64,000 nucleotides of DNA from NCBI GenBank assembly GCA_002050235.1, contig MWST01000018.1, positions 1-64,000 of the forward strand. Reading direction: 5' to 3'. The notes beneath the pieces were generated by a model. That model saw only the letters and a list, made by a program, of their open reading frames with translations. It did not search any database and was not told where the DNA came from. Below, piece by piece: positions 1 to 8,235 of this stretch. Source of the DNA: Polyangiaceae bacterium UTPRO1 (GTDB taxonomy: Bacteria; Desulfobacterota; Binatia; UTPRO1). The position numbers and the translations under genes are program-made. Positions within the stretch are counted from its first letter, which is position 1, and each line of letters begins with the position of its first letter.

Positions 1-464
1 GGTTGTCGCGCCGGGTCCCGTCCAGCCGATGGGCATCGCGGTCAATGCGGTCATGATCCGGCGTGGGCCGCGGATCGCGTGTGAGCGTCGTCGCCTTCGG
101 CGCGTAGCGGTCGACCCCGGCGGCGCGGGGCTCCGGCACCGGCGCGTACACCGTCACGCCCTGCTCCGCCGCCGCGATGATGCTCTCCAGTTTTACAAAC
201 CCACCGTGGCCCGCACCCGCATCCCGTCGTGAGCCACCCGCTCCAGCTTCACCAGCCCTCGATGCAGCATCGCCGCCAACACCTGCGTCAGCAGCGCATC
301 AGATTCAGCCCCTCCACCATCGCCCAGATTGCGCGCGCCCGATGCTCGGGCGCCAACAGCGACTCCAAGTCGAACGGTCGCAGCTCCACCTGCCGCCGGT
401 TCGCCGTCACCAACCGCGGCAGGCTCGCCCCTCCCGCCCCCAGTCCCCGCTCCGCATCCGCCAT
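1..464 (-). pseudogene. decayed IS1182-family transposase remnant
   Basis: Reading the minus strand from an ATG at 464 gives an N-terminus with the motif ELRPFDLESLLAPEHRAR followed by IWAMVEGLNL, the hallmark start of IS1182-type DDE transposases. The frame then stops. A second frame resumes with DALLTQVLAAMLHRGLVKLE and VAHDGMRVRA, which in intact relatives lies after roughly 70 further residues, so an internal deletion with a frame change has occurred. A third piece, GVTVYAPVPEPR and DRYAPK, follows another stop near 200. The catalytic DDE region is absent inside the window and the left end runs off it. I see no terminal inverted repeats. This is a dead element rather than an active one. 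Confidence 0.75.
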
Positions 465-505
465 GAAGTGTGTCTACTGTATCGCGGGGAAAGATTCACA
501 GACTC

Positions 506-1762
506 TCAGCTCGTATACGCCTGCTCGCTGTGCTGCGAGAGGTCGAGACCCATCCTCTCGTCGTCGGCCGGCGCCCGCAGCGGCGCCAGGGCGTCGACGA
601 CGACGAGGATCGCGAGAGTGCCGACGCCGCAGAAGACGTACGTGACGGCTATGGCCAGGACCTGCTGCCGCACCATCTCGGGGTGGCCGTACAGAAGTCC
701 GCCGTCGAGCCCGAGGCTCAACGCCGGCACCGCGGCGTTGACGGCTCCGGTCGCGAACACGCCGGTCAGGATAGCGCCGAGCGTTCCGCCGATCATGTGC
801 ACGCCGACGACGTCGAGCGCATCGTCGTAGCCGAGTAGCGGCTTCAGGCTCACCGCGAAGTAGCAGACCACTCCTCCGGCGAGGCCGAAGACGATCGCCG
901 CCAGCGGCGTCACGAAGCCGGCGCCGGGCGTGATGCACACCAGGCCCGCGACCGCGCCCGAGGCGGCGCCGAGGAGCGTCGGCTTTCCGGACCGCAGCCA
1001 CTCCGCGATCATCCACCCGAGCGTAGCGGCGGCCGCGGCGGTGTTCGTATTGAGGAAGGCGGTTGCCGCGAGCTGGCCCGCGGACACGGCGCTGCCGGCG
1101 TTGAAGCCGAACCAACCCACCCAGAGGAGCGCCGCGCCGATGACGCTGAAGGCGAGGTTGTGCGGCGGCATGGGCTGCTGCGGGTAGCCCATGCGCTTGC
1201 CGAGGTAGAGCGCGGTGACCAGCGCCGAGACGCCGCTGGAGATATGGACGACGGTGCCGCCGGCGAAGTCGAGGGCGCCGATCCGTGTGCCGATCCAGCC
1301 GCCGCCCCACACCCAGTGCGCGAGCGGCCCATAGATGAATGTCGTCCACAGCAGCATATAGAGCGCGAAGGCCGGAAAGCGGATGCGCTCCGCGAACGTG
1401 CCCGAGATGAGGGCCGGCGTGATCACGGCGAAAGTCGCTTGATAGGCGACGAAGAGAACGTGGGGGATGGTGGGTGCGAGCGCCTGGCTGCTGCCGAGCA
1501 CGCCGTTCAGACCGAGGAAGTCGAGGCCGCCGATGAGGCCGCCGACATCCGGTCCGAAGGCGAGGGTGTAGCCGTACAGCACCCAAGTCACGCTGATCAG
1601 CGCCGCGCAGAAGAAGCTGTGCATGATGGTCGAGAGGACGTTCTTGGAGCGCACGAGGCCTCCGTAGAAGAGGAAGAGGCCCGGGATCGTCATCATCAGG
1701 ACGAGCGCGGTGCTGGTGAGCATCCAGGCCGTGTCGCCACTGTCGACGACGATTCCATCCAT
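506..1762 (-). CDS. amt: ammonium transporter Amt
   Basis: Inner-membrane ammonium/ammonia channel of the Amt/Mep/Rh family (418 residues, about eleven helices). Family motifs are clear: GLVRSKN after the first helix, the DFAGGTVVHISSG signature with its conserved histidine, and the cytoplasmic C-terminal tail ending LDLSQHSEQAYTS, where GlnK normally docks. The ATG at 1762 is chosen because GGAGGAG lies just upstream and the mature N-terminus (DSGDTAWML) begins there; the open frame extends further upstream only over regulatory DNA. No glnK/glnB gene is adjacent. A sigma-54 promoter sits about 65 bases upstream (1828-1843), so nitrogen control is likely. Confidence 0.95.
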   Translation of the reverse strand: MDGIVVDSGDTAWMLTSTALVLMMTIPGLFLFYGGLVRSKNVLSTIMHSFFCAALISVTWVLYGYTLAFGPDVGGLIGGLDFLGLNGVLGSSQALAPTIPHVLFVAYQATFAVITPALISGTFAERIRFPAFALYMLLWTTFIYGPLAHWVWGGGWIGTRIGALDFAGGTVVHISSGVSALVTALYLGKRMGYPQQPMPPHNLAFSVIGAALLWVGWFGFNAGSAVSAGQLAATAFLNTNTAAAAATLGWMIAEWLRSGKPTLLGAASGAVAGLVCITPGAGFVTPLAAIVFGLAGGVVCYFAVSLKPLLGYDDALDVVGVHMIGGTLGAILTGVFATGAVNAAVPALSLGLDGGLLYGHPEMVRQQVLAIAVTYVFCGVGTLAILVVVDALAPLRAPADDERMGLDLSQHSEQAYTS

Positions 1763-1827
1763 CGAAGCTCCTCCTCCGGCGCGCTCCGACGGTCGGGACG
1801 CGCAGCAGCCGTTCGCCGGGATCGTCG

Positions 1828-1843
1828 AGCAACCGACGTGCCG
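1828..1843 (-). promoter_or_regulatory. sigma-54 (RpoN) promoter of amt
   Basis: On the minus strand the sequence CGGCACGTCGGTTGCT matches the -24/-12 consensus TGGCACG-N4-TTGCW at every position except the first. The GG and GC dinucleotides are separated by exactly ten bases. The predicted start point falls near 1817, leaving a 5' leader of about 55 bases to the amt ATG. Nitrogen-regulated amt genes commonly use sigma-54 with NtrC, which fits. Confidence 0.7.
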
Positions 1844-1944
1844 TGACTGCGGACACGGACGACGATCTCGGCTCCTGGCTGCGAAAGTGCCGTCGATCGA
1901 GCGCGGCGCTGTCGGCCCGCCGGGGTGGACGACACCACGGCGCC

Positions 1945-1966
1945 GCACCGGCCGCCGGATCGGTGC
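1945..1966. promoter_or_regulatory. inverted repeat upstream of amt promoter, possible enhancer site
   Basis: GCACCG and CGGTGC form a perfect 6-bp inverted repeat separated by ten bases, centred about 138 bases upstream of the predicted sigma-54 start. The half-site resembles the GCACC core of NtrC sites, and the distance is typical for an enhancer. The spacer is longer than in canonical NtrC sites, so the assignment is tentative. The rest of 1763-2045 shows nothing else I can name. Confidence 0.3.
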
Positions 1967-2045
1967 TTGAAAACTAGACGCCCGCTGCCCACCGAGCAGG
2001 CAGACGAGCCGGCGCCGTCGACCGACTGCGAGGCGGCTCGGATCC

Positions 2046-2834
2046 TCAGCGGGCTGCGGGAGGACCCGGAGGCGTGATTTCCTTCAAGCCGCTCGGCACG
2101 CGCAGCTCGTCCGCAGGCATCGTCTCGTTGGTGATGCTCTCGATGACGAAACGATCGGTGACGACGCCGTCGGCGTTCATCTCCTTGCGTTCGAGAGGCA
2201 GACCCTCGTAGCCGCGGTCGGCGGCTCTACCCCCGACGCCTTCCTGCCCCGATCCTCCGGCCAGCCGCTCCGATAGATCGAGGAAGCCTTCGAAGACGGC
2301 AACGTCGTCGGGCGCAATGCGCAGCGCCTCGGCGGCCGTGGTGCACACCTCGACCTTCCGCCCGTCAGCGGCTGCCCGATAACGCTCGCACGGCCAGGAG
2401 CCGACCCTGTCGTCGCCGACCTTCAGGAAGTCGAGGGGCCGGCGACCTCCCGACCGCGCACCGCCGCCCTGCTCCTTCATCATCTTCTCGACCATGGCGC
2501 GCTTGTCGGGCGGCAGCTCCTTGAGCTTCGCCTCCAACATCTTCTGCGCCTCGCCGAGCTGGGCCGAGATCTGCCTGGCGCGCGCTTCGTCGACGGTGAC
2601 GGACGTCTTCTTCTCCATGTCGACGATGTAGGCCGTCCGCTTGGCGTGGTCGTAGTAGATGAGCTGCCCGGATTCACCGGAGATCCGCCCGCGCCCGTCC
2701 TGGATCCTGAACTCGACGGTGCGGCCCTTCGGCGTCTTGACGCCGGTGTAGGAGCCGACGACCACCACGCCCGCCGCCGCCGCATCGGCGGTCAGGGCCA
2801 GTGCGAGGACCGGGAACGCTAGACGTCGCAGCAT
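2046..2834 (-). CDS. secreted DUF4412-like protein
   Basis: A 262-residue protein with a signal peptide (cleavage expected after ADAAAA, residue 22 or so) and therefore probably periplasmic or outer-membrane attached. The body resembles DUF4412 proteins: a beta-rich start (VVVVGSYTG, RTVEFRIQDGRGRIS), then TAYIVDMEKKTSVTVDE, a charged helical middle (KLKELPPDKRAMVEKMM) and a C-terminal beta domain with paired cysteines (SWPCERY, VEVCTTA). The function of the family is unknown. ATG at 2834 is supported by AGGAGG eight bases upstream. It overlaps the 3' end of the MFS gene by 16 bases, so the two are co-transcribed. Confidence 0.75.
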   Translation of the reverse strand: MLRRLAFPVLALALTADAAAAGVVVVGSYTGVKTPKGRTVEFRIQDGRGRISGESGQLIYYDHAKRTAYIVDMEKKTSVTVDEARARQISAQLGEAQKMLEAKLKELPPDKRAMVEKMMKEQGGGARSGGRRPLDFLKVGDDRVGSWPCERYRAAADGRKVEVCTTAAEALRIAPDDVAVFEGFLDLSERLAGGSGQEGVGGRAADRGYEGLPLERKEMNADGVVTDRFVIESITNETMPADELRVPSGLKEITPPGPPAAR

Positions 2835-4033
2835 GGAACCTCCTCTTCCCGGAATTGACCCGGAACACTCGCAATCCGCACCGCCGATGACAAGGGGGGC
2901 GCAAGCCAGAGGAGCCCCATCCCGCAAACGACGCACACCGCCGCCGCCGCGAACGCCAGCGGATAGCCGTAGCGCTCGATGACGCCGCCGAAGACGAACG
3001 CGCTCACGGCGGTGCCGACGCTGAACGATCCGGAGAAGAGCGTCTGCACGCGCCCGAGGTTGCCCGTATGACTCAGGTCCACCATGAGCGCGTTCGCTGT
3101 CGGGTAGACCATCCCCTGCCCGGCGCCGAAGGCGAGGCCGGCGGCGACGAGCGCCGGAACGCTCGCGACCGCGCCGAGCGACGCGATCGCCGCAGCGAGG
3201 AGGGCCATGGACGGGAAGAGGACCGGCCGGCGCCCGAAACGGTCGGAGAGTCCGCCGAGCACGATGCGCACGCCGATCGCCGCCAGGGAGTACGAGAGGA
3301 AAAAGGGGGCGATGCGGGCGATGCCTGCCGCCTGCACGAAGGTCGGCACGAAGGTGAGCACAGCCCCGTAACCCATGCCGCACGCCGTCATCGTCGCCGC
3401 CGCCAGCCAGAGCACGGGCTGGCGCCGCAGCCCGGCCGCACCTGCCGGTGCCGCGGGAGCGGCGGCCGGACGCACCGGCGACCGCACCATGGCGCTCAAC
3501 CCGACCGAGCCGAGCCCCAGGGTGCCGGCGAACGCGAAGAGCGCCGAGAAGCCGAAGCGGCGCGCGATCACCTCGCCCACCGCCGGCGCGATCGCGTGCG
3601 TGAGCAGCGTCGAGATGCCGAAGAGGCCGAGGGCGCGGCCGCGGATCGCGAGCGGCGCCAGCTCGGCGGCGAGCGTCGACGCGGTCACGAACGCCGCCGT
3701 GAAGGCGACGCCCTGCATGACCCTGAGGAGATAGATGCCCGGACTCGCCCCCGGCACCAACAGGTACGCGTACGACGCCGCCGCCATGATCGCACCGCCG
3801 GCGATCACGAAACGGCGGCGGTCGACGCGGTCGAGCAGCACGCCGAGGAACGGCAGCACGGCGATGCCGGCGAAGCCGGCCGTGCCCATGACGTAGCCGA
3901 TCGCCTCGGTGCCGACGCCGAGCTCATGGAGATGCACCGGCAGGAGAAAGAAGGAGGCGAAGTTCAGGAAGAACGCGAAGTTCGCGGCGGTGACCAGGTA
4001 GAAGTCGCGCGGCAGGCGCTGGTTCGGCGGCAT
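2819..4033 (-). CDS. MFS transporter
   Basis: A 404-residue, twelve-helix major facilitator superfamily permease. The loop between helices 2 and 3 carries the family motif as GVLLDRVDRRRF, and the second half has its counterpart GGLSDRFGRRPV. A proline/alanine-rich loop (PVRPAAAPAAPAGAAG) separates the halves. The pattern is closest to proton-coupled drug or metabolite exporters, but substrate cannot be inferred. ATG at 4033 gives a normal cytoplasmic N-terminus (PPNQRLPRDFYLV). It is divergent from trmJ (163-base gap) and overlaps the DUF4412-like gene downstream. Confidence 0.85.
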   Translation of the reverse strand: MPPNQRLPRDFYLVTAANFAFFLNFASFFLLPVHLHELGVGTEAIGYVMGTAGFAGIAVLPFLGVLLDRVDRRRFVIAGGAIMAAASYAYLLVPGASPGIYLLRVMQGVAFTAAFVTASTLAAELAPLAIRGRALGLFGISTLLTHAIAPAVGEVIARRFGFSALFAFAGTLGLGSVGLSAMVRSPVRPAAAPAAPAGAAGLRRQPVLWLAAATMTACGMGYGAVLTFVPTFVQAAGIARIAPFFLSYSLAAIGVRIVLGGLSDRFGRRPVLFPSMALLAAAIASLGAVASVPALVAAGLAFGAGQGMVYPTANALMVDLSHTGNLGRVQTLFSGSFSVGTAVSAFVFGGVIERYGYPLAFAAAAVCVVCGMGLLWLAPPLSSAVRIASVPGQFREEEVPCCDV

Positions 4034-4196
4034 CGATTCGGCTCGCGGGGCCGGCGCAGCGCCCGGGAGAGCGGTTCGTTAGACCGCATCCGCCGCTGCC
4101 GCGCAACGCGTCCGCGCCGGCGGCGCCCGCGCCGGCGCTGTGCACCCGAGCCCGCCGTCGTTTGCTGGTCCCTCACGCTCGCGGCATAGAGCGCCG

Positions 4197-4946
4197 ATGG
4201 CGGAATCGGCGGCGGCAACGATCGCGTCCCGGGTTCGCGTCGTGCTCGTCCGCCCGCGCGAAGCCCAGAACGTCGGCGCGGCGGCGCGCGCCATGAAGAA
4301 CATGGGGCTTGCACGGCTCGTGCTCGTCGACGCTGCCGGCTTCGACGAGGGGCGCGCGGCGGTGCTCGCCGTCCACGCCCGGGACGTCCTCGCAGCGCGT
4401 CGCCACGTCGCATCCCTCGGCGAAGCGGTCGCTGACTGCGGACTCGTCGTCGGCACGAGCGGACGGGCCAGCGCGGCGCGCGGCGGCGCCGCGACGCCAC
4501 GCGCCCTGGCGCCGATCGTGCTGGCCGCCGCGGCCGCCAACGACGTGGCTCTCGTGTTCGGCCCCGAGGACCACGGCCTCGCGCTCGAGGAGCTGAAGCT
4601 CTGCCAGCACGCGATCACGATCCCCACCGCAGACGCCTACACGTCGCTGAATCTCGCGCAGGCGGTCGCCGTCTGCGCCTACGAGCTCTGGACCGCGGCC
4701 GCGCCGCCGGCGCCAGCACGCACGCTCGCATCGCACGAGCGGCGCGAGCTCCTGTGGACGAAGCTCGAAGCCGGGCTGCAGGCGGTGAGCTTCCTCCACG
4801 GCGATGCGGCGCCGGCCGTCATGCGGCGTCTGCGGGCGATACTCGGACGCGCCGCGCTCGACGACGAGGAGGTGCAGATGCTGCTCGGCGTGGCGCGACA
4901 GATGACCTGGGCGGGAACCCGAGCGCGATCTCCGGATCGGAATTGA
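4197..4946 (+). CDS. trmJ: SpoU/TrmJ-type tRNA 2'-O-methyltransferase
   Basis: A 249-residue SPOUT-class methyltransferase. The N-terminus VVLVRPREAQNVGAAARAMKNMG contains the family arginine/asparagine motif 1. GLVVGTSGR and FGPEDHGL are motif 2, and TIPTADAYTSLNLAQAV is the C-terminal trefoil-knot motif that binds SAM. A helical extension (ERRELLWTKLE to the end) is the TrmJ-type dimerisation tail. Known TrmJ enzymes methylate the ribose of residue 32 in tRNA; the exact target here is inferred. ATG 4197 was chosen because upstream codons lack family similarity. The next gene starts 48 bases later on the same strand. Confidence 0.85.
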   Translation: MAESAAATIASRVRVVLVRPREAQNVGAAARAMKNMGLARLVLVDAAGFDEGRAAVLAVHARDVLAARRHVASLGEAVADCGLVVGTSGRASAARGGAATPRALAPIVLAAAAANDVALVFGPEDHGLALEELKLCQHAITIPTADAYTSLNLAQAVAVCAYELWTAAAPPAPARTLASHERRELLWTKLEAGLQAVSFLHGDAAPAVMRRLRAILGRAALDDEEVQMLLGVARQMTWAGTRARSPDRN

Positions 4947-4993
4947 CCGCTCTCGGACCCTTCATTATCGTCGAGCCCGTCTCGCGACTGTCG

Positions 4994-6286
4994 ATGCCGC
5001 AACTCACGCCCACCGGTGCCGTCGATGCGGTCGAACGGCAGCTTCGCCGCGTGCGCCGGCGGAAGAACCTCTTCGAGCTGCAGCGCGCTCTCTACTGGTC
5101 GATCGCCGCTACGGGGGCCGCAGCGGCCCTGCTCCTGCCGGTAGCGCTCTTGGCGCGCGTCGAGGTCTTCGCCGCCGTCGCCTGGAGTACGCTCGTGGTC
5201 CTCGCCGTGCTCGGCGTGCGCCTTGCAGGCAGCACTGTCCGCGGTCGGCTCTCGCGCACCGACACGATCGTCTGGGTCGAACGCGAGGGAGCGCTCGGCG
5301 GCCGCATGCGCACCCTCCTCGAGCTCGGACCGCGACCCGCGCTCGCAACCGCATTCTTCCATCCGCTCCTCGTCGCCGCAGTGCGCGCGACGCTGGCCGC
5401 CTGGGCGCCACGTCGACTCGTGCCGCAGCGGGTGCCACGAGGCCCGCTCATGGCGGCACTGGCGGCGCTGGTCGTACTGGCGGCGGTGCGCTGGGCAGCC
5501 CTGGCGCCGCCGACGGTGCCGGATGCCGGCTTCGGCGGACTCCGCAGTGCAGACAGCCGGCACCATGCCGGCGACCTCGCAACGACGGCCGAAAATCGCG
5601 TGCCCGACGCACCGAGCACGTCCGGCGCGCCCTGGTCCGACACCGAGCAGCGGCGCAGCGCCGCCGGCCGCGCCGACTCGCGCCTCACGCGGCTCGCGGG
5701 AGCCCTCCAAGAAAGCGTTCGCGGGCAGGTGTGGGGCCAGGCGTGGGAGCGCGTGCGCGCGGCGCTGGCGAGCACCGCCACCGGGGCGTCAGCGGCGCCG
5801 GCCGACGACGCCGCGAGCGGCGCCGCCACAGCGCGCCTCGCGGCGCGCGAGCACCGCCGCGGCGAGCGCGGGCGCGCAACGCCGCCCGCCGGCGATGACG
5901 ACGACGCCGCCGGCGCTGACGACGCCGCCGGCGCTGACGGCAGCGCCGGCGCGACCCTCCCGGGGACGCCGGGCGATTCCCCCCGCGATGCCGGAGCCGG
6001 AGCCAGCGGCGCCGGTAACGCCACCTCGCCCGGCGACCTCTTCGCCGGCTCCGGCGTCGACACCTCGGAGACCAACGCCTCCTTCGAGCTGGCGCTCGCG
6101 GCGCGCATGCGCGCCGTCGAGGCCGGCCGCCGCCAGCCGGGCGGCGCCGCACCCGCCGCCGATCGCGACGCCCGTCCCGCGCTCGCCGCCGGCCAGGAGC
6201 GCGAAACCGCCGCGCATCGCATGACCATTCCGGCCGCATACGAGCAGCTCGTGCGCGCGCTGTTCGGCCATCGCCGAGAGCCATGA
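4994..6286 (+). CDS. membrane protein of MoxR operon, low-complexity C-terminus
   Basis: A 430-residue protein of unknown function. The N-terminal half has two hydrophobic helices (about residues 30-75) and a third near 150-170, reminiscent of the DUF4175-type membrane proteins that accompany MoxR/VWA genes. The C-terminal half is a long hydrophilic, Ala/Gly/Asp/Arg-rich region containing a short tandem repeat (5900-5952). The last 40 residues regain order (MTIPAAYEQLVRALFGHR). The stop overlaps the moxR ATG as ATGA, so it is translationally coupled. ATG 4994 is the best-placed start but has no strong ribosome-binding site. A role in presenting or anchoring the MoxR/VWA complex is inference. 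Confidence 0.65.
   Translation: MPQLTPTGAVDAVERQLRRVRRRKNLFELQRALYWSIAATGAAAALLLPVALLARVEVFAAVAWSTLVVLAVLGVRLAGSTVRGRLSRTDTIVWVEREGALGGRMRTLLELGPRPALATAFFHPLLVAAVRATLAAWAPRRLVPQRVPRGPLMAALAALVVLAAVRWAALAPPTVPDAGFGGLRSADSRHHAGDLATTAENRVPDAPSTSGAPWSDTEQRRSAAGRADSRLTRLAGALQESVRGQVWGQAWERVRAALASTATGASAAPADDAASGAATARLAAREHRRGERGRATPPAGDDDDAAGADDAAGADGSAGATLPGTPGDSPRDAGAGASGAGNATSPGDLFAGSGVDTSETNASFELALAARMRAVEAGRRQPGGAAPAADRDARPALAAGQERETAAHRMTIPAAYEQLVRALFGHRREP
5900..5952 (+). repeat. 18-bp tandem repeat within coding sequence
   Basis: Two identical copies of gacgacgccgccggcgct (5900-5917 and 5918-5935) are followed by a degenerate third copy. They encode DDAAGA-DDAAGA-DGSAGA in the disordered part of the membrane protein. 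The in-frame unit length means copy-number change would not break the frame. Confidence 0.8.
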
Positions 6287-7305
6287 CGCCCGCGATCGCC
6301 GCAGCCGCCATCGAAGATTTCCGGGAGACCTTCGCCGCGATCCGGGCCGAGGTCGCGCGCGCCGTCATCGGACACGCGCAGGCGATCGAGACCATCCTGA
6401 TCGCCTTCTTCGCGGGCGGCCACGTCCTCATCGAAGGTGTCCCCGGCATCGGCAAGACCCTCATCGTCCGCTCGCTCGCCGAGGCGCTGAACCTGAGCTT
6501 CAACCGCATCCAGTTCACGGTCGATCTGCTGCCCGCCGACATCACCGGCACGCGCATCATCAACGAGCACCCGGACGGGCGCCGCGAGCTCGGCTTCGTC
6601 CCCGGACCGATCTTCGCGCACCTGCTCCTCGGCGACGAGATCAACCGCGCCACGCCGAAGACGCAGTCGGCGCTCCTCGAGGCGATGGCCGAGCAGCAGG
6701 TCACCGTCGCCGGCTCGAGCTACCGCCTCGAAGCGCCGTTCTTCGTGCTCGCGACCCTGAACCCGATCGAGATGGAAGGCACCTATCAGCTGCCCGAAGC
6801 GCAGCTCGATCGCTTCCTCTTCAAAGTGGTGCTCGAGTATCCGAGCGAGGCGGAGCTGGTGCAGATCCTCGCCACCACGACCGTCGCCGATCCGCCCGCC
6901 GTCCGCCCGGTTCTGCCCGCCGACCGCGCGGCCGCGCGCGTCGAGGAGCTGAAGCGCCTCGTACGCGAGGTGCTGGTGGCGCCGCACGTCGAACACTACG
7001 TGGCCGCGCTCGTCCGCGCGACGACGCCGGCCGGAGCCCGCGGCGAGGGCGAGGCCGAGAGCGACGTCCGCCGCTACGTCACCTACGGGGCCAGCCCGCG
7101 CGGCGCGCAGGCCCTCGTCCTCGGAGCCAAGGTGAAGGCGCTCCTCGACGGCCGGCCGCACGTGACCTACGACGACGTCGACGCGGTCGCCGCGGCCGCG
7201 CTCGGCCATCGCCTGGTCATGAGCTTCGCCGCTGCGGCGGCCGGCGTCGCACCGGCCGCCATCGTCGAGCGCGCGCTCGCCGCGGCGCGCCGCCGCCGGA
7301 CGTGA
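6283..7305 (+). CDS. moxR: MoxR family AAA+ ATPase
   Basis: A 340-residue AAA+ ATPase. Walker A is GVPGIGKT (52-59), Walker B is LLLGDEIN (114-121), and sensor 1 lies in LATLNP (near 157). The segment ATPKTQSALLEAMAEQQV is diagnostic of MoxR. The C-terminal lid ends with YGASPRGAQALVLGAKV and the helical VERALAAARRR. MoxR proteins act as chaperones that load metal or remodel partners through VWA proteins, and the next three genes all encode VWA-type proteins. Start and stop overlap the neighbours by four bases each, showing translational coupling. Confidence 0.95.
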   Translation: MTPAIAAAAIEDFRETFAAIRAEVARAVIGHAQAIETILIAFFAGGHVLIEGVPGIGKTLIVRSLAEALNLSFNRIQFTVDLLPADITGTRIINEHPDGRRELGFVPGPIFAHLLLGDEINRATPKTQSALLEAMAEQQVTVAGSSYRLEAPFFVLATLNPIEMEGTYQLPEAQLDRFLFKVVLEYPSEAELVQILATTTVADPPAVRPVLPADRAAARVEELKRLVREVLVAPHVEHYVAALVRATTPAGARGEGEAESDVRRYVTYGASPRGAQALVLGAKVKALLDGRPHVTYDDVDAVAAAALGHRLVMSFAAAAAGVAPAAIVERALAAARRRRT

Positions 7306-8225
7306 GCGCCGCGACGCTGCGGGCGGCGGGTGGCGCGCTGGATCTCGCCGATCTGCCGCGCTTCGACGGCTTCACGCTGCACGTCCGCCGCGGCTTGGGC
7401 GAGCGGCCGGGCGAGCGACGTTTTCCGGGACGCCGGCAGGCGTCGGGCGTCGAGATCGAAGCGTACAGCCCGTACACGCCGGGCGACGACCTCCGCTACC
7501 TCGACTGGTCGGCAATGGCGCGCCTCGACCAGCTCCTGGTCCGCCGCTTCACCGCCGAACGCGAGGTCCGCTTCCACCTGCTGCTCGACGCCAGCGCCTC
7601 GATGGACGCGCCGCCCGCCGACGGGAAGCGCGCCGCCGCGCAGGCGCTGATGGTGGTGCTCGCATACGTCGGTCTCGCCGCCAACGACGCCGTGCAGGTG
7701 GCGCTCCTGCGCGGCGACGCGGCCGTCGCCACCTCGCCCGTCTATCGCCATCGCCGCGGCACGCTGGCGCTCGCCGAGATGCTGGCCGCAGCGGATGCCG
7801 CGGGCTCCCTCCGCCTCGACGCCGCGTGCGAAGACTACGCGCGGCGGCGGCACGAAGCCGGCGCCGCGCTCCTCGTCTCCGACTTCATGACCGACCCCGC
7901 GGAGGTGGAGCGTGCGATCCTGGCGCTCCAGGCGCGCCGCTTCGAAGTCCATCTCCTGCACGTCATCGGCGCCAGCGAGATCGATCCGACGGGACACTTC
8001 ACGCGCGGCCTCCTGGTCGACGTCGAAACCGGCGCGGCGCAGCCGCTGACGCTGACGGCCGCCGTCGCGGCCCGCTACCGCACGGTGCTGGAAGCGCACC
8101 TCGAGGCATTGCGCGAGGTGGCCGCGCGCACCCGCTGCACGTACGCGCGCTGGACCGCCGGCGCCGACCTGGCGGCCTTCGTGACCGTGGATCTGGCGCA
8201 CACCGGGCTCGTGCGCCGGCGGTGA
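7302..8225 (+). CDS. DUF58 (VWA-like) protein
   Basis: A 307-residue cytoplasmic DUF58 protein starting at a GTG that overlaps the moxR stop. The core family motif YTPGDDLRYLDWSAMAR lies at about 58-74, followed by the LLVRRF stretch. A complete MIDAS metal site DASAS occurs at 96-100, and LLVSDFMTD is a second metal-site loop. DUF58 proteins are the usual first VWA partner of MoxR. It lacks membrane segments, unlike the two following proteins. A short gap of ten bases separates it from the next gene. Confidence 0.9.
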   Translation: MSAATLRAAGGALDLADLPRFDGFTLHVRRGLGERPGERRFPGRRQASGVEIEAYSPYTPGDDLRYLDWSAMARLDQLLVRRFTAEREVRFHLLLDASASMDAPPADGKRAAAQALMVVLAYVGLAANDAVQVALLRGDAAVATSPVYRHRRGTLALAEMLAAADAAGSLRLDAACEDYARRRHEAGAALLVSDFMTDPAEVERAILALQARRFEVHLLHVIGASEIDPTGHFTRGLLVDVETGAAQPLTLTAAVAARYRTVLEAHLEALREVAARTRCTYARWTAGADLAAFVTVDLAHTGLVRRR

Positions 8226-8235
8226 CGGAGCCGGC

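Noticed and set aside
5092..7209. A minus-strand open frame of about 700 codons opposite the MoxR operon start.
   Set aside because: No domain is recognisable, and it is antisense to a membrane protein gene and to moxR, whose Walker motifs are unambiguous.
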